Source: Stygiolobus caldivivus (GTDB taxonomy: Archaea; Thermoproteota; Thermoprotei_A; Sulfolobales; Sulfolobaceae). From it: a stretch of 64,000 bases of DNA. How positions within the stretch are numbered: position 1 is the stretch's first letter; every line of letters starts with the position of its first letter. The notes beneath the pieces were generated by a model. That model searched no databases and was not told where the DNA came from. It saw nothing but the letters and a program-made list of their open reading frames with translations. The position numbers and the translations under genes are program-made. Positions 36,050 to 47,038 of the stretch are shown here, piece by piece. The stretch is from assembly GCF_019704315.1 (NCBI RefSeq), contig NZ_AP024597.1:248001-312000 (forward strand), given 5' to 3'.

Positions 36050-36901
36050 GTGGACTTTCTTACTTATTGGCGACAAACTAAGGAAATAGTTGATAAACTA
36101 ATTGAAGATTACTTATCGGATATTAAGGACTGGGAGTTATTGGAAGTGAGTAAATACATACTTAAGGACGGCAAAAGGTTCAGGGCAACACTCACAATGT
36201 TTTTTACCGAAGCTTTAGGTGGTGAACAATCTAATTCATATAAGGCAGCTTTAGCATCTGAAATTCTTCACTCTTCTTCCTTAGCCCTAGATGATATAGT
36301 GGATTACGATTTGACTAGGAGAGGAGTAAAGGCAGCATGGGCTGTGTACAGTAACAGAAAAGTAATATTCATAACCAACTTCCTTATCCCATCGGCACTT
36401 AATATAATATCGAGCTACGGTGAAAAAGCTTTGAAACTCAGCATAGATCTATGGAGGGATACAGCTATAGGGGCTCTAAAGGATATTTTCGGTACCCCGT
36501 TAGATTATATGAAAACTATAGAATATAAGACCGCAAGTTTGTTTAAACTTTCTTCTATGTTGTCTGCATTTGCAGCTAAAAGAGAAGATATAGTGGACGT
36601 AATGTTGGAAATAGGGAAAGACTTGGGTATAGCTTACCAATTAATAGATGATTACATAGATGTTTACAAGTATGAAAGAGGTGAATTGAAAGAGTTAGTG
36701 GGGAGTGCAAAACAGTTATACGACCTAAAAGGGGGAGAATATAAGGAATATATTAAGATCGAGTACGAGAATGCTATATCCAATTACATATCATTGCTAA
36801 GAAAAATTGATATCAGAGATGAGTTTAGACAAGCTGTAATTACCATACCCGATTTCTTAACAGCGGGGTTACTCAATGAAGCGGGAATAAATAAACTATA
36901 A
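36050..36901 (+). CDS. Polyprenyl diphosphate synthase, probably geranylgeranyl-PP synthase
   Basis: 283 residues. Trans-prenyltransferase fold with the first aspartate-rich motif in LALDDIVDYD (about 81-90), RRG following it, KTASLFKLSSML, and the second motif in YQLIDDYIDVYK (about 199-210). It joins IPP to allylic diphosphates to make C15-C25 chains, the core step for archaeal membrane lipids. Somewhat shorter than the Sulfolobus gds product (about 330). The start is GTG 36050, two bases after the previous stop. The product chain length cannot be set from sequence. Confidence 0.85.
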   Translation: MDFLTYWRQTKEIVDKLIEDYLSDIKDWELLEVSKYILKDGKRFRATLTMFFTEALGGEQSNSYKAALASEILHSSSLALDDIVDYDLTRRGVKAAWAVYSNRKVIFITNFLIPSALNIISSYGEKALKLSIDLWRDTAIGALKDIFGTPLDYMKTIEYKTASLFKLSSMLSAFAAKREDIVDVMLEIGKDLGIAYQLIDDYIDVYKYERGELKELVGSAKQLYDLKGGEYKEYIKIEYENAISNYISLLRKIDIRDEFRQAVITIPDFLTAGLLNEAGINKL

Positions 36902-36937
36902 AAACACGGGGACTGAGTGAAAGATTGGTGATAATTT

Positions 36938-37822
36938 ATTAAAATTGCCGTAATCCATGAGTCACAGAAAGTCACTGAAGCTTCTAAGCAACTTCTACTG
37001 GAGATAAAAGGCAGCGGTCATACAGCTATATATTTACGGATATCACAAATAAACCCAGTTATCGCCAGAAACGGTATAGAATTTACTTACGGAGGAAAGA
37101 CACTTACTATAGACGGAGGAGTAATAAGGAACTTGGGGTTTATCTCGTCCACTGAACAGCTGGTTAAAAGGTTTGACACTTTGAAAACCATGGAGAACAG
37201 TGGGATAACACTGATTAATAGACCAGATGCTATGTTCGTTGCTAGAGATAAGTTTAGTAGCCTAGTTAGGCTTAAGAATTCCGGTATACCCGTCCCAGAG
37301 ACGGCAGTAGTTGAGAGCCCATTTGAAGCAATGAGGTTAGCAGAGACGTGGAAAGAAGTCGTAATAAAGCCACTAATGGGGAGTCTGGGGCTAGGAGCAG
37401 TAAGAGTAACCGACCCAGATATCGCTTTTAGGGTCGCAAAGTCTATCCTATCAGTGAACCAGCCAGTGTATATCCAAAAATACGTTAGGAAACCTGAAAG
37501 GGATATTAGAGTATTTGTAGTAGGGGATAAGGTCATTGGGAGTATTTACAGGATTAACAAAGCCTCATGGAAAACTAACGTGGCACAAGGGGCGTTGACA
37601 CAAGTCACACTGCCAGACAAGTACTTGGAAGAGATAGCTATTAAATCTACGTCAGTGCTTGGTCTCGACTACGCTGGTCTTGATGTAGTTGAGGACTTAG
37701 ACGGTGGGTATAAAGTATTAGAAGTAAATGCAGCACCTCTTTGGAAAGGCTTCTACCAAGCTACAAACATTAACCCTGCAAAATATATTATTCAGCACTT
37801 GATCCAAAAGCTTAAGAAATGA
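36938..37822 (+). CDS. ATP-grasp ligase, RimK family, apparent ATT start
   Basis: About 294 residues if begun at ATT 36938. The N-terminus then reads (M)[19 protein letters not shown], a proper first strand and helix of the RimK/LysX pre-ATP-grasp domain. ATP-grasp motifs follow: [35 protein letters not shown], and metal ligands in [20 protein letters not shown]. It forms amide or peptide-like bonds using ATP. The first in-frame ATG/GTG/TTG is TTG 37133, which would remove about 65 residues of a conserved domain. GGTGA stands six bases before ATT 36938, supporting ATT initiation. The substrate is unknown. Confidence 0.8.
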   Translation: MKIAVIHESQKVTEASKQLLLEIKGSGHTAIYLRISQINPVIARNGIEFTYGGKTLTIDGGVIRNLGFISSTEQLVKRFDTLKTMENSGITLINRPDAMFVARDKFSSLVRLKNSGIPVPETAVVESPFEAMRLAETWKEVVIKPLMGSLGLGAVRVTDPDIAFRVAKSILSVNQPVYIQKYVRKPERDIRVFVVGDKVIGSIYRINKASWKTNVAQGALTQVTLPDKYLEEIAIKSTSVLGLDYAGLDVVEDLDGGYKVLEVNAAPLWKGFYQATNINPAKYIIQHLIQKLKK

Positions 37823-37867
37823 GGACTAAAAAACCGGCTGAACGATGAAGACGAGCTCTCGCACTGA

Positions 37868-38323
37868 TCAGTCTAACACTACACTCCTCAACTCTTTTAT
37901 AGTCCTCAAGACAAACATAGTGTAAGTCGAGGTCACTCCTTCCATATTCCCTATTTGGTCCAATACTTTAGCTAGTTCTTCTCTACTTTTTACCCTAACC
38001 TTTAACATAGCGTAATACTCACCCGTCACATCGTATATCTCTAGTACTTCGTTAAATTGGCTTATTCTGTTTAACACTGACTCATATTTTTTTGGGTCTG
38101 CTTTAATTAACACAAATGCCACTACATTATAGCCTATTGCCTCGGGGTCAATATCAACATAAAACCCTTTTATTACACCGTTTTCCTTTAGACGTTTTAT
38201 CCTCATATGGATTGTTGATTCACTTAGGTTAAGCATTTTAGCTACTTTTGAAAAGGGAGTCCTAGCATCTTCTTGCAAGATTTTTATTATCTTTTTGTCT
38301 ATATCGTCCAATATATAAGTCAT
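37868..38323 (-). CDS. Lrp/AsnC-family transcriptional regulator
   Basis: 151 residues. N-terminal helix-turn-helix ([46 protein letters not shown], about 7-51), then the RAM ligand-binding domain ([18 protein letters not shown], then [13 protein letters not shown]). It would act as an oligomeric regulator responding to amino acids. It is translationally coupled (4-bp overlap) to the reductase gene upstream, so it may control isoprenoid reduction or simply ride on the operon. Confidence 0.9.
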   Translation of the reverse strand: MTYILDDIDKKIIKILQEDARTPFSKVAKMLNLSESTIHMRIKRLKENGVIKGFYVDIDPEAIGYNVVAFVLIKADPKKYESVLNRISQFNEVLEIYDVTGEYYAMLKVRVKSREELAKVLDQIGNMEGVTSTYTMFVLRTIKELRSVVLD

Positions 38324-39339
38324 AAAAGTGACCTCCCGAAGAGCTTAATTAGGTCTGTCATAGTGAAATCACCAATCGCTATCCTATAAACTAGGTCTGG
38401 GTCGCTCTTAGTTATGAGTTTCGAGAGTAGACCTATACTAATGACGTTCTTTTTTACACCATCAATAATTTTAGCTTGAGCCTGGATCGAGAAATAAAGC
38501 CTCGATGACTTGAACTCTTTTACAAAGTCCTTACCTTCAAGCAATGAGTCTGCGTAGATCTTGGAGCTGAGGATCGAAGGTCTTATACCTTCCCCAGTAA
38601 GGGGGTATACGGTACCTAATGCCTCTCCTACATACATCCTATCGTATAACCTAGGTTCCTCTACCCCGTTATCTGATACCCTCGCTCCGTGGAACATAAA
38701 CACCTTTCCTTTAACCATCTTAGCTAATTTCTCCTTCAGAAAATTAACATCGGCATACCCGCCTATCCCTATCTTAGCCCCTTTATCATCCGGGAAGACC
38801 CACGCGTAACCCAGCAAGTCGCTGTAAAAATAGAACTCGACTACTTCAGGGTCAATCTTATAATCGGTTAAGTATTGAATCGCTGGGACTGTGTGTTCTC
38901 TTGGGAGCTCGTAATGACCATTAGAGATAACTACTTTGTCAGCGTTAACTTTCTCCCCTGACGATAGATAGAACTCTTCTCTTCCGTTCTCTCTTTTCCT
39001 CACTACCTTACTGTTAAACTTTACATCAACTTTTTCAGCTATATTTCGCAAGAATAGAGGTTTATTAATTATATAACCCAGAGTCTTTCTCTCCCTTATG
39101 TCATGGATTAATTTATCATTAAGGTATATCTTGAACCCCTTAATCTCACTTATTATGCTTTCCTTTGATATAGGTAACAGAGACTCTACTCCGCTCATTA
39201 ACCCCCATGCGCAAGGTTTCTTCCCTACATCGTCTAATGCCTCATATACTGTAGCATTGTATTTAGTCCCTTTTAAAAACCAAGCTAATGAAAGTCCCGC
39301 AGGACCCGCCCCTACTATGGCTACTTCCATCTTACCCAC
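38320..39339 (-). CDS. Geranylgeranyl-reductase-family FAD oxidoreductase
   Basis: 339 residues. FAD-binding GxGxxG in [17 protein letters not shown] at the N-terminus, the GR family signature around [11 protein letters not shown] (active-site Cys region), [18 protein letters not shown] (the PxxYxWxFP-type element is here YAWVFP), and the C-terminal FAD contact [16 protein letters not shown]. It likely hydrogenates isoprenoid double bonds in lipids or quinones. It is distinct from the second paralogue at 41219. The operon order is membrane protein, this gene, Lrp regulator, with 8- and 4-bp overlaps. Confidence 0.85.
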   Translation of the reverse strand: MGKMEVAIVGAGPAGLSLAWFLKGTKYNATVYEALDDVGKKPCAWGLMSGVESLLPISKESIISEIKGFKIYLNDKLIHDIRERKTLGYIINKPLFLRNIAEKVDVKFNSKVVRKRENGREEFYLSSGEKVNADKVVISNGHYELPREHTVPAIQYLTDYKIDPEVVEFYFYSDLLGYAWVFPDDKGAKIGIGGYADVNFLKEKLAKMVKGKVFMFHGARVSDNGVEEPRLYDRMYVGEALGTVYPLTGEGIRPSILSSKIYADSLLEGKDFVKEFKSSRLYFSIQAQAKIIDGVKKNVISIGLLSKLITKSDPDLVYRIAIGDFTMTDLIKLFGRSLL

Positions 39340-39838
39340 TTCTCCTGAAGTATAGAAATACTAAAACTGCTACCACCAAGGTACCTGAGTATAAAACGAG
39401 CAATGTGTAGAATGAACTAAATAATCTACCTATTATTGCACCTATAATTAGTACCAGTAAAAACGGCACGTACCCGTTACTAAAGTACAGTAGTTCTTTA
39501 GTGACTAAAGACGGTAATATGTCTTTTAAGAGTAATATGAACTGGACGATGAACGGTAATATGAATATCAAACCGGTCTCCGCGAAGAGTCTGGGCTTTG
39601 AATACAAAGCGAAGAATATCCCTAATGTTACTCCGACAGCAAACACTCCAGAGAAATACGTCCCGACTACTTTTGCTTTAAGGGTCTCCCAAGTTCTATT
39701 TGTGAACATTATGTATAAGACTATTATTAAGCCGATAACTGACGTCACTACAAACGCGGGGTAGTTTAACACATAAGCTGGTATAACTGGTAATATCACG
39801 AGTAATATTGACAGTAATACTGTAGTCCTTGTGTCCAA
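39332..39838 (-). CDS. Membrane protein, hypothetical
   Basis: 168 residues, five or six membrane helices, no recognised motif. It starts at TTG 39838 and overlaps the reductase gene by 8 bp, so it is probably the first gene of the reductase-Lrp operon and may act on the same lipid or quinone substrate. It ends in YFRRSG. Confidence 0.65.
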   Translation of the reverse strand: MDTRTTVLLSILLVILPVIPAYVLNYPAFVVTSVIGLIIVLYIMFTNRTWETLKAKVVGTYFSGVFAVGVTLGIFFALYSKPRLFAETGLIFILPFIVQFILLLKDILPSLVTKELLYFSNGYVPFLLVLIIGAIIGRLFSSFYTLLVLYSGTLVVAVLVFLYFRRSG

Positions 39839-39944
39839 TTTGGTTCAAAAAGAATAGTGTTTGTGAGTTATAAAATTCTAATGCTAACTCTTTCTGAGAA
39901 AATAAAAAATAGTTAAAAAACATAATAATTACAGCGGGAGAGTT

Positions 39945-40484
39945 GTGAAAATCTTAGTCATGGGAAACATAAGGTTTCCTGAACCTCATGTGGAAAGTAC
40001 ACTATCGTCAATAATTAAAAAAGAGGAACCAGAGACCATAGTCCTAGACGGTGATACGACACAGTGCTACTGGGACTACGAATGTCCGAGAGTAATAGAT
40101 GTCTTGTACGTTATACGCAGTATCGCACCTTGGGCACAAATTGTCTATATACAAGGTGATATGGATCCCCATGCGCTCAAGTGCATAATGGCGGAGCCCA
40201 GATATAGGGAGGAAATAATAGGGACTACGATGTATATCGCGGAAGTATCTTCAGTAAAATATTATATCCTCCACGGGCATCAAGGTGACGTAGATCAACT
40301 CAGGAGGAATGTAGGGGCTGGCCCGTGGGACTGGATAATAATCGCTCAACAGAAAAGGTTAGAGGTCGACAAACTGGCTAGAGTAATATACGTCGGGGGA
40401 GTAACTAGAGAATATCCACCTGAGGCTAGGGGTTATTTAGTAATTACTGACTCATCGCATTTCATACGCCAAATTAAGAGCTAA
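39945..40484 (+). CDS. Metallophosphoesterase-like protein (YfcE/MJ0936 type)
   Basis: 179 residues of the small calcineurin-like phosphoesterase fold. VLDGDTTQ supplies the second metal motif, IQGDMDPH the GNxD/H motif, and ILHGHQGD the C-terminal HGH motif. The usual first motif (DxH near the N-terminus) is replaced by [10 protein letters not shown], so one metal site may be altered. Possible role: phosphodiesterase on nucleotides or a non-catalytic relative. GTG start at 39945. Confidence 0.7.
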   Translation: MKILVMGNIRFPEPHVESTLSSIIKKEEPETIVLDGDTTQCYWDYECPRVIDVLYVIRSIAPWAQIVYIQGDMDPHALKCIMAEPRYREEIIGTTMYIAEVSSVKYYILHGHQGDVDQLRRNVGAGPWDWIIIAQQKRLEVDKLARVIYVGGVTREYPPEARGYLVITDSSHFIRQIKS

Positions 40485-40704
40485 CGCCGAACCTTATTCT
40501 CCTGAACATCTCATAGATCTTAACGTCATAGAACCCCTCTACGACATCGTATTCGTCCTCTTCACTCCAAACGTTGTATGAATTTATCCACACAGAGGCT
40601 TTATCCCCTTTTGTAAATACTATTTCAGCCCCTAACTTCCTCAGTTTCCTCGTGATCTCTTCAATTCGCTCGTCGAACTTGTGATATATAATTTGTGCTA
40701 TCAC
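40474..40704 (-). CDS. Small hypothetical protein
   Basis: About 76 residues, soluble, beta-alpha-beta character ([20 protein letters not shown], then [18 protein letters not shown]). Not recognised. Convergent with the phosphoesterase gene, overlapping it by 11 bp. GTG 40704 was chosen because a TATA-like TTTATTG around 40736-40742 fits it better than TTG 40728. Confidence 0.5.
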   Translation of the reverse strand: MIAQIIYHKFDERIEEITRKLRKLGAEIVFTKGDKASVWINSYNVWSEEDEYDVVEGFYDVKIYEMFRRIRFGVSS

Positions 40705-40808
40705 AATACATAGTTGTCCCGTTAACAATAAATGATGTCCTACGGAATACCTAGTATTTCCTCAAACCGGCGAAAAACACTAATACTCTTTAAAGATACC
40801 TTGGATAG

Positions 40809-41186
40809 ATGAAAACAGTAATAGCTTTAGTCGCAATGGGAAATGAAAATTTAGAGAAGACTTTCAGGAAGCTTTTCTCAGATGCAAGAAGTAGCGGGAG
40901 TAAAAAGGTAATAATAAACGTAATATCAGACCAGCCTTTCCACAAAGTAGTAGACCACATAAGAGAAGCAATGTTAGACAATATTGACATAGGTTATGAA
41001 CTATTCCTATGGAAAAAAGACGAAACAGAGAAGGTCTTAGAAAAAACAGCCGAAATGCAGGTGGAAGGGGTTCTTCTCTACTGTGATACTGAAAATAGAA
41101 ATATAATAGAGAAAATTTTCTCTCAATTACCTAATAAAATAAGGGCTAATTTACTTAAAGATAATTGTAGAAATCCGAGCCAGTAG
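40809..41186 (+). CDS. Hypothetical protein
   Basis: 125 residues, alpha/beta, with a Rossmann-like start KTVIALVAMGNENLEKTF and strand KKVIINVISDQP. A second helix-strand unit reads EMQVEGVLLYCDTENRNIIEKIF. The pattern suggests a small flavodoxin- or USP-like fold, but no binding motif is clear. ATG 40809 follows an AT-rich promoter; it ends about 30 bp before the geranylgeranyl reductase gene. Confidence 0.6.
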   Translation: MKTVIALVAMGNENLEKTFRKLFSDARSSGSKKVIINVISDQPFHKVVDHIREAMLDNIDIGYELFLWKKDETEKVLEKTAEMQVEGVLLYCDTENRNIIEKIFSQLPNKIRANLLKDNCRNPSQ

Positions 41187-41218
41187 GGTTAGTAGAAAAT
41201 AGTTTTAAAACCTACTAA

Positions 41219-42607
41219 TTGAGTAAGAGAAATAGCGTGAATAGTTTGAAGGAATTAAAATATGACGTACTAATTATCGGTGGAGGTTTCGCTGGTGCAA
41301 GCACAGCTTTCCACCTAGCAGGTCGCGGGTTAAAAGTCCTCTTGATAGATAGTAAACCATGGAATAGGATAGGGGATAAGCCCTGCGGAGATGCAGTTAG
41401 TAAAGCACATTTTGACAGACTCGGGATGCCATACCCTAAAGGTGAGGAGTTAGAAAATAAGATAAGCGGTATTAAGCTGTACAGCCCCGACATGGAGACC
41501 GTATGGACAGTGAACGGAGAAGGGTTTGAGTTAAATGCACCTGCTTATAACCAAAGGATTTTGAGGGAAGCCGAGTCAAAAGGGGTCGAAATATGGGACC
41601 AGACTACTGCAGTAAAGCCTATTCTTGATCATGACCAAGTAGTCGGAGCTGTACTGAACAATAGGAGGACTAACGAGGAAGTGACGGTTTACACTAAGGT
41701 AGTAGTGGAGGCTACTGGCTACTCAAGAAGTTTCAGGAGTAAACTACCTCCGGTTCTACCCGTAGCTGAGGACTTAGATGAGAGGGATACAGATATAGCT
41801 TACAGAGAAGTACTCTTAACTAGAGACGATATAGAGGACAGCGACTATCTGAGGATCTACGTTACACAGAAAGCCTCTCCGGGCGGGTATTGGTGGTATT
41901 TCCCTAAGGGCAAAAACAAAGTTAACGTCGGGTTAGGAATACAAGGGGGGATGAACTATGGGAGTATTCACGAATATTACAAGAAGTACCTTGACGCTTA
42001 TGCACCAGATGTAGATAAGAGTAAACTCCTAGTTAAAGGAGGAGCTTTAGTACCCACAAGACGCCCACTTTATTCTATGGTCTGGAACGGGATTATAGTG
42101 GTAGGTGACTCAGCTTATACGGTTAACCCTGTTCACGGCGGAGGAAAGGGGTCTGCAATGATATCTGGTTACTGTGCGGCTAAGGCTATTCTCTCAGCAT
42201 ATGAAACCGGGGATTTCTCTACTAACGGGCTATGGAATATGAACATTTGTTATATAAACGAATACGGGGCTAAACAAGCGAGCCTAGATATCTTCAGGAG
42301 ATTCCTTCAAAAATTAAGTGATGAGGATATAGATTACGGAATGAAGAAAAAAGTAATAAAAGAAGAAGACCTATTAGAAGCTAGTGAAAAAGGCGACTTA
42401 CATTTATCCGCAGCTGAAAAAGCTATGAGAGTCATATCAGGTTTAGGTAGACCTTCTTTATTATTCAAGCTGAAAACTGTGGCCGAATATATGAAAAGGA
42501 TCAAGCAACTATACCAAAATTACCCTCAATCTCCCTCAATGTTAAAGCAGTGGAAAGAAAGCGTGGACAGGACAATACTAGAATTTAATAACGCCATCAG
42601 TAACTAA
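41219..42607 (+). CDS. Geranylgeranyl reductase (archaeal lipid type)
   Basis: 462 residues, about the length of the Sulfolobus acidocaldarius enzyme (Saci_0986). FAD motif [20 protein letters not shown], the [10 protein letters not shown] loop with the conserved Cys, the substrate-pocket motif [10 protein letters not shown] (PxxYxWxFP-like), and [15 protein letters not shown] for FAD. It hydrogenates geranylgeranyl chains of archaeal phospholipids. The start is TTG 41219 or GTG 41237; the first few residues are not conserved. Its 3' end overlaps the convergent DUF2070 gene by 30 bp. Confidence 0.88.
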   Translation: MSKRNSVNSLKELKYDVLIIGGGFAGASTAFHLAGRGLKVLLIDSKPWNRIGDKPCGDAVSKAHFDRLGMPYPKGEELENKISGIKLYSPDMETVWTVNGEGFELNAPAYNQRILREAESKGVEIWDQTTAVKPILDHDQVVGAVLNNRRTNEEVTVYTKVVVEATGYSRSFRSKLPPVLPVAEDLDERDTDIAYREVLLTRDDIEDSDYLRIYVTQKASPGGYWWYFPKGKNKVNVGLGIQGGMNYGSIHEYYKKYLDAYAPDVDKSKLLVKGGALVPTRRPLYSMVWNGIIVVGDSAYTVNPVHGGGKGSAMISGYCAAKAILSAYETGDFSTNGLWNMNICYINEYGAKQASLDIFRRFLQKLSDEDIDYGMKKKVIKEEDLLEASEKGDLHLSAAEKAMRVISGLGRPSLLFKLKTVAEYMKRIKQLYQNYPQSPSMLKQWKESVDRTILEFNNAISN

Positions 42608-44185
42608 AATGAATATAATCGCTAAGATCAAAGGAGATACTAGAGGTATCCAAAAAGTCCTCATAGTATAGTTCCCTACTTCTTCTAAAGCTACTACAAA
42701 GTTCGACACTATTTTTCCTACCACCTTCACGCCTTTTACGTCTAATTCTTTTATACTTAAACTACTTTCTTTAAGGTCAGAGACCGCCTCCTTGACCAAG
42801 TCTTCAGCGAGGTGGACTAGCTCATCACAATACTGTGCAGGTAGGTAGAGGTCTCTCATCGAAGATGCGGTGCAAGTGTGGTCATCGGGCGTGACAAGTA
42901 ACGGGATATCTACAACTTTACTTAGTCTATCTCTTATGGCATTAGTAAGCGACGGGTCGGAATTATTTGCATAGAGGTATATGATGCCTATTTTTTTCTC
43001 TCCGTCCGAAATTACTACCACCCTAATCGTCTTCTTACAGAGCCCTTCACAAGCTTTTACTTGGCCTTCCTTAAACGATATAAGGAAAGGCTTAGGAGTT
43101 GCGTTCTCTCTCTGTTTCTTAATAGCCTCTATTTCCTCTATAATACACTTATCTGTCTGCTTTGGCAGTTCCTCTGTTAAGTACTCATTATGACAGTCGA
43201 CTACGTAATCGCTCTCTTTGGTAATGTAGTCCCAAAGCCTTAGAGGTAAGTCGTCTATCCCCTTTCCAGGCCTCTCGACAAAAGTAAGGGTAGACTTGGA
43301 GAAAAGCAGGGTTATGCCCCTAAAATTACACTTAGACTTCCAAGCATATATGCCGTAAAATAATTGGTCTTTCCAGTTTGAGTCGTTAAGTTCTTCCGAA
43401 AACGCCAGCTTTGCTATTTCCATCGTCTTCTTACTACTCGTGATATCTATTTCATGACTACCGGGCCCGTGAAAAATTATGTTTTTAGGGTTTAGGGACT
43501 CTAAGTAGTATGGAAACTTGGAGCTACCTATTTCGCCACTCAGTCCAAAATGGATCTTAGGTAGGACTAGGAAGTGGTCGGAGACCTTAAATATCCCGAT
43601 CCTTAAGTTGGTTTTAATCCCCAAGTTATCGAGGAACTTCTCCAATGCTTCATAGTCCTTCCTTACTACACCCATTATAAACGGTCTAACGATCTGCATC
43701 GATTTAAAGCCTGTAAGCCTCTCTCCTTTTCTGTTCAACAAGTAAATGTAAACGTAAAATACCGAGGAGATAAGTAACGAATAGGCCAGTGTTATTGGCC
43801 TAAAACCGTAAGCGAGAGAAGGTACAAAAGTAGATAAAAATATGATCCCGGTTGCTCTTAGTTCTGAATTACTTGCTAGACTCCCATATCCAGCTAGAGG
43901 TGCGAAGATTCCAAAAGAGAAGAAAACTTCCTTGGTGAGAAAGGAAAAAACTAGGTATGTAAACGCAGTTAGGTCAAGGAAAAAAAGCGTGACTTTAAGG
44001 TCTCTGAGGAGTAATAACATTACAGAAAAATAAAGTATCAATGATATGAAATAATCTATACCTATGGTCAAACTCCTTAAGTAGACTAAACCTGTCTCTA
44101 GGACGGAAATTCCGGAGATCACTTTAATGTTTGGCAAACTTTTAATCTTCGAGTAGTATTTTCTCGTAATAGCTTCAGAATTCAC
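42578..44185 (-). CDS. DUF2070 family membrane protein
   Basis: 535 residues: about six N-terminal membrane helices (1-145), a large soluble domain, and two helices at the C-terminus (about 497-530). The soluble part carries [11 protein letters not shown] and [10 protein letters not shown], histidine/aspartate motifs typical of archaeal DUF2070 proteins and suggestive of a metal-dependent hydrolase or transferase. Its function is unknown. Convergent 30-bp overlap with the reductase gene. Confidence 0.85.
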   Translation of the reverse strand: MNSEAITRKYYSKIKSLPNIKVISGISVLETGLVYLRSLTIGIDYFISLILYFSVMLLLLRDLKVTLFFLDLTAFTYLVFSFLTKEVFFSFGIFAPLAGYGSLASNSELRATGIIFLSTFVPSLAYGFRPITLAYSLLISSVFYVYIYLLNRKGERLTGFKSMQIVRPFIMGVVRKDYEALEKFLDNLGIKTNLRIGIFKVSDHFLVLPKIHFGLSGEIGSSKFPYYLESLNPKNIIFHGPGSHEIDITSSKKTMEIAKLAFSEELNDSNWKDQLFYGIYAWKSKCNFRGITLLFSKSTLTFVERPGKGIDDLPLRLWDYITKESDYVVDCHNEYLTEELPKQTDKCIIEEIEAIKKQRENATPKPFLISFKEGQVKACEGLCKKTIRVVVISDGEKKIGIIYLYANNSDPSLTNAIRDRLSKVVDIPLLVTPDDHTCTASSMRDLYLPAQYCDELVHLAEDLVKEAVSDLKESSLSIKELDVKGVKVVGKIVSNFVVALEEVGNYTMRTFWIPLVSPLILAIIFILVTDGVIKF

Positions 44186-44200
44186 ATTCTATTCCACGTT

Positions 44201-44509
44201 ATGGGGGTTAAAATGTTGTTGTCAAAAGATGACATAGGAGTAGATAAAATATTGAGAAAAAACAATGATAATGACGAGTGCGAAATCTACGTAGCTGAAA
44301 AAGGTAATAACGTGTTTATTATCGGAATTTTTGAAGGCAGACACACTAAATATTATTTCAAGGTAGCCCCAGCCTTCACCGGCAGTTGGAGCTGTGAAGA
44401 ACTAGTTTACTTTCCTTTTGGGTACTTCGGGTTTTCGGATAACGAAAGCGAATTAAAAATTAAGCTGAGAGAAAAATTAAAAGAGCTTGAGACAAATGTC
44501 CTTAAGTGA
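44201..44509 (+). CDS. Hypothetical protein
   Basis: 102 residues, soluble, mixed alpha/beta with an aromatic-rich middle ([29 protein letters not shown]) and a charged C-terminal helix. Not recognised. It overlaps the HAD phosphatase gene by about 14 bp and is likely co-transcribed with it. ATG 44213 is an alternative start. Confidence 0.55.
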   Translation: MGVKMLLSKDDIGVDKILRKNNDNDECEIYVAEKGNNVFIIGIFEGRHTKYYFKVAPAFTGSWSCEELVYFPFGYFGFSDNESELKIKLREKLKELETNVLK

Positions 44510-45290
44510 ATATGAACTAATAATCAGCGATGTAGACGGAGTACTCATTAGAGAAGGAGAACCAATATGGCCTAATATTTACGCTATGAGAAAAGTGATA
44601 GACCTAGGGAAAAGGGTATTACTACTAACTAACAATTCTGGTTTTAGCAGGGTCCTCCTTTCCAGGCAGTTGACCTCATTGGGTCTTAGGATATCACCTG
44701 AACAAATAATAACAAGTGGTACAGCTACAGCTATTTACTTAAGGCAAAAGACAGATGTTAAAACTGTGTTTGTAGTCGGAGAAGAAGGGCTAGTAGAGGA
44801 GCTAAAAAACCATGGGTTCCAAATCCTTAATGTGAGGGACATCGAGGAGGAGACACCCAACGCAGTGGTTATAGGACTTGATAGACTCTGCACTTACGAG
44901 AAACTCTCCGCAGCAATGAGAGCAGTAAAGAACGGGGCTAAGTTCATAGTCACAAATATGGACAGGCTATGGCCATCTAAAGACGGGTTAAAACTGGGTG
45001 CAGGTGCTTTGGCTGAGGCAATAGCATTTGCCTTAAAGAGATCACCGGATTTCGTAGCTGGAAAGCCTAACCCGTGGATGATAGAAGTAGCTTTCTTAGT
45101 AGCAGACTTAGACAGAGACCTTAATAGAGCGGTAATGATAGGGGACCAGATAGAGACAGATATAAAAATGGGTATAAACGCCGGGATTGATACGGTGTTA
45201 GTATTAACTGGAATATCTACCGATAAAGACGTAGAAAACAGTGATGTAAAGCCTAAATTTGTTGTACATACCTTGCAAGAATTGTTGTGA
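44496..45290 (+). CDS. HAD-superfamily hydrolase, class IIA (NagD/PNPase-like)
   Basis: About 264 residues. Catalytic DVDGVL (nucleophile and acid/base Asp near residues 12 and 14), the Thr/Asn motif in LLLTNNSG, the Lys in KPNPWM, and the final [15 protein letters not shown]. The long cap between motifs is of the C2A type as in NagD and archaeal p-nitrophenyl phosphatases. It would dephosphorylate small metabolites. ATG 44496 is preferred to TTG 44487. Confidence 0.9.
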   Translation: MSLSEYELIISDVDGVLIREGEPIWPNIYAMRKVIDLGKRVLLLTNNSGFSRVLLSRQLTSLGLRISPEQIITSGTATAIYLRQKTDVKTVFVVGEEGLVEELKNHGFQILNVRDIEEETPNAVVIGLDRLCTYEKLSAAMRAVKNGAKFIVTNMDRLWPSKDGLKLGAGALAEAIAFALKRSPDFVAGKPNPWMIEVAFLVADLDRDLNRAVMIGDQIETDIKMGINAGIDTVLVLTGISTDKDVENSDVKPKFVVHTLQELL

Positions 45291-45325
45291 ACAAGGTTTT
45301 TAAACAACGTCACGTCTTTCATCTT

Positions 45326-47026
45326 ATGGAGAAGGTTAATTATGACGTAGTCGTAGTAGGGGCAGGTCTTGCTGGACTAATGGCTTCTCATGAAATAGCC
45401 TCAGCTGGGTACAGCGTAGCGGTGATATCTAAAGTTTTTCCTACAAGGTCTCACTCGTCGTCCGCTGAAGGGGGTATAGCAGCATATATTGAGGGGAACT
45501 CAGACCCTAATGATAACCCCGATTACATGGCTTATGATACCATAAAAGGTGGAGACTACTTAGTAGACCAAGACGCAGCAGAGCTCTTATCTTATAAATC
45601 AGGTGAAATAGTAAGGACACTGGAGAGTTGGGGAACATTATTTAACCGACAGCCAGACGGTAGGGTAGCAGTTAGGTATTTTGGGGGGCAGACTTATCCT
45701 AGGACAAGGTTCGTAGGAGATAAAACCGGAATGGCACTTCTCCATACAGTCTATGAGAGGACATCAGGCTTAGGGAAAGTTGACTTCTATTTCGAATGGT
45801 TTGCTTGGGAGCTAATTAGGGACGATAGTAGAGTCAGGGGAGTCGTAGCCTTTGATATGAGAAACATGGTACCGGTGTTCTTCAAGGCAAAAGCTGTGGT
45901 TATGGCTTCAGGGGGGATGGGGATGTTATACAAGCATTCAACTAACAGTTACATAAACACTGGTGACGGATACGCAATGGCGTTAAGAGCGAGAGTAGCA
46001 CTGAAAGACCCCGAATTCGTACAGTTTCACCCTACAGCACTCTACCCTTCGGACATACTCATAAGCGAGGCAGCAAGAGGAGAAGGTGGAATTTTAAGGA
46101 ACAATAAGGGAGAAAGGTTCATGGCGAGATACGCACCTAAAAAGCTCGACCTTGCTCCTAGAGATATAGCCTCTAGGGCTATACTTACCGAAGTAAAAGA
46201 AGGTAGGGGGTTCCCAGGCGGGTATGTGGGACTGGACCTTACGCACTTGGGAGAGGAATACATTAAAGAAAGGTTAGCCCTAGCATACGAAGCAGCTAAG
46301 TCCTTTGCTGGCATAGACGCAACAAAGGAAATGATCCCAGTAAGGCCTGCTCAACACTACTATATGGGAGGGATAGATGTGGATATAACTGGGAGAAACC
46401 CAGACCTGATAGGACTATTTGCGGCTGGAGAAGCGGCTTGTGTTTCCGTCCACGGTGCTAACAGGTTAGGTTCAAACTCGTTATTAGAAACTCTTGTCTT
46501 TGGGAGGGAGACCGGAAGGGCTGTAGTCGAGTTTTTAAGGTCATACTCTGAACCTTCCTCGGACATAGATAAAGAAGCTGAGAAAGCTGAACAGACGGCT
46601 TACGACGTGGTAAAAAGGGAAAGTGGCGTACACTTCGGTGAAGTCGTCAACAAGTTAAGAGAGGTTATGTGGGAAGACGTAGGAGTCTTCAGGACAGAAG
46701 ATGGCATGAAGAACGCAGTATCAGAAATCATGAAACTGAGAGATATGGCTAAAGATACTTACGTACTAGATAAGTCTAAGGTATACAATACCGAGTTCTA
46801 CAACGCTTTGGAGATGAAGAATATGTTAGATTTAGCACTAGTTATCGCTGTAACCGCATTAAACAGGAAAGAGTCAAGGGGAGCCCATTACAGACTCGAT
46901 TACCCCAAGAGAGATGACGAAAACTGGCTAAAACACACTATCGCTTACTTAAGAGGAAATACTGTAGAGATAACTTATAAGCCAGTTAAAATGACCAAGT
47001 GGAAACCCGAAGAAAGAGTATATTAA
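45326..47026 (+). CDS. sdhA: Succinate dehydrogenase flavoprotein subunit
   Basis: 566 residues. FAD motif [17 protein letters not shown], the covalent-flavin His region [15 protein letters not shown], the active-site HPTALYPS, and [15 protein letters not shown]. It oxidises succinate to fumarate and passes electrons to SdhB and quinone. ATG 45326 lies about 26 bp after TTTTTAAAC (45296-45304), giving a leaderless mRNA; the longer frame from 45287 overlaps the HAD gene and is not needed. First gene of a four-gene operon. Confidence 0.95.
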   Translation: MEKVNYDVVVVGAGLAGLMASHEIASAGYSVAVISKVFPTRSHSSSAEGGIAAYIEGNSDPNDNPDYMAYDTIKGGDYLVDQDAAELLSYKSGEIVRTLESWGTLFNRQPDGRVAVRYFGGQTYPRTRFVGDKTGMALLHTVYERTSGLGKVDFYFEWFAWELIRDDSRVRGVVAFDMRNMVPVFFKAKAVVMASGGMGMLYKHSTNSYINTGDGYAMALRARVALKDPEFVQFHPTALYPSDILISEAARGEGGILRNNKGERFMARYAPKKLDLAPRDIASRAILTEVKEGRGFPGGYVGLDLTHLGEEYIKERLALAYEAAKSFAGIDATKEMIPVRPAQHYYMGGIDVDITGRNPDLIGLFAAGEAACVSVHGANRLGSNSLLETLVFGRETGRAVVEFLRSYSEPSSDIDKEAEKAEQTAYDVVKRESGVHFGEVVNKLREVMWEDVGVFRTEDGMKNAVSEIMKLRDMAKDTYVLDKSKVYNTEFYNALEMKNMLDLALVIAVTALNRKESRGAHYRLDYPKRDDENWLKHTIAYLRGNTVEITYKPVKMTKWKPEERVY

Positions 47027-47038
47027 TAGGTGATAGTC

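Noticed and set aside
37133-37822. Shorter ATP-grasp reading from TTG 37133
   Set aside because: It removes the N-terminal domain that is plainly encoded upstream in the same frame.
44894-45322. 142-residue minus-strand open frame
   Set aside because: Antisense shadow of the HAD phosphatase gene.
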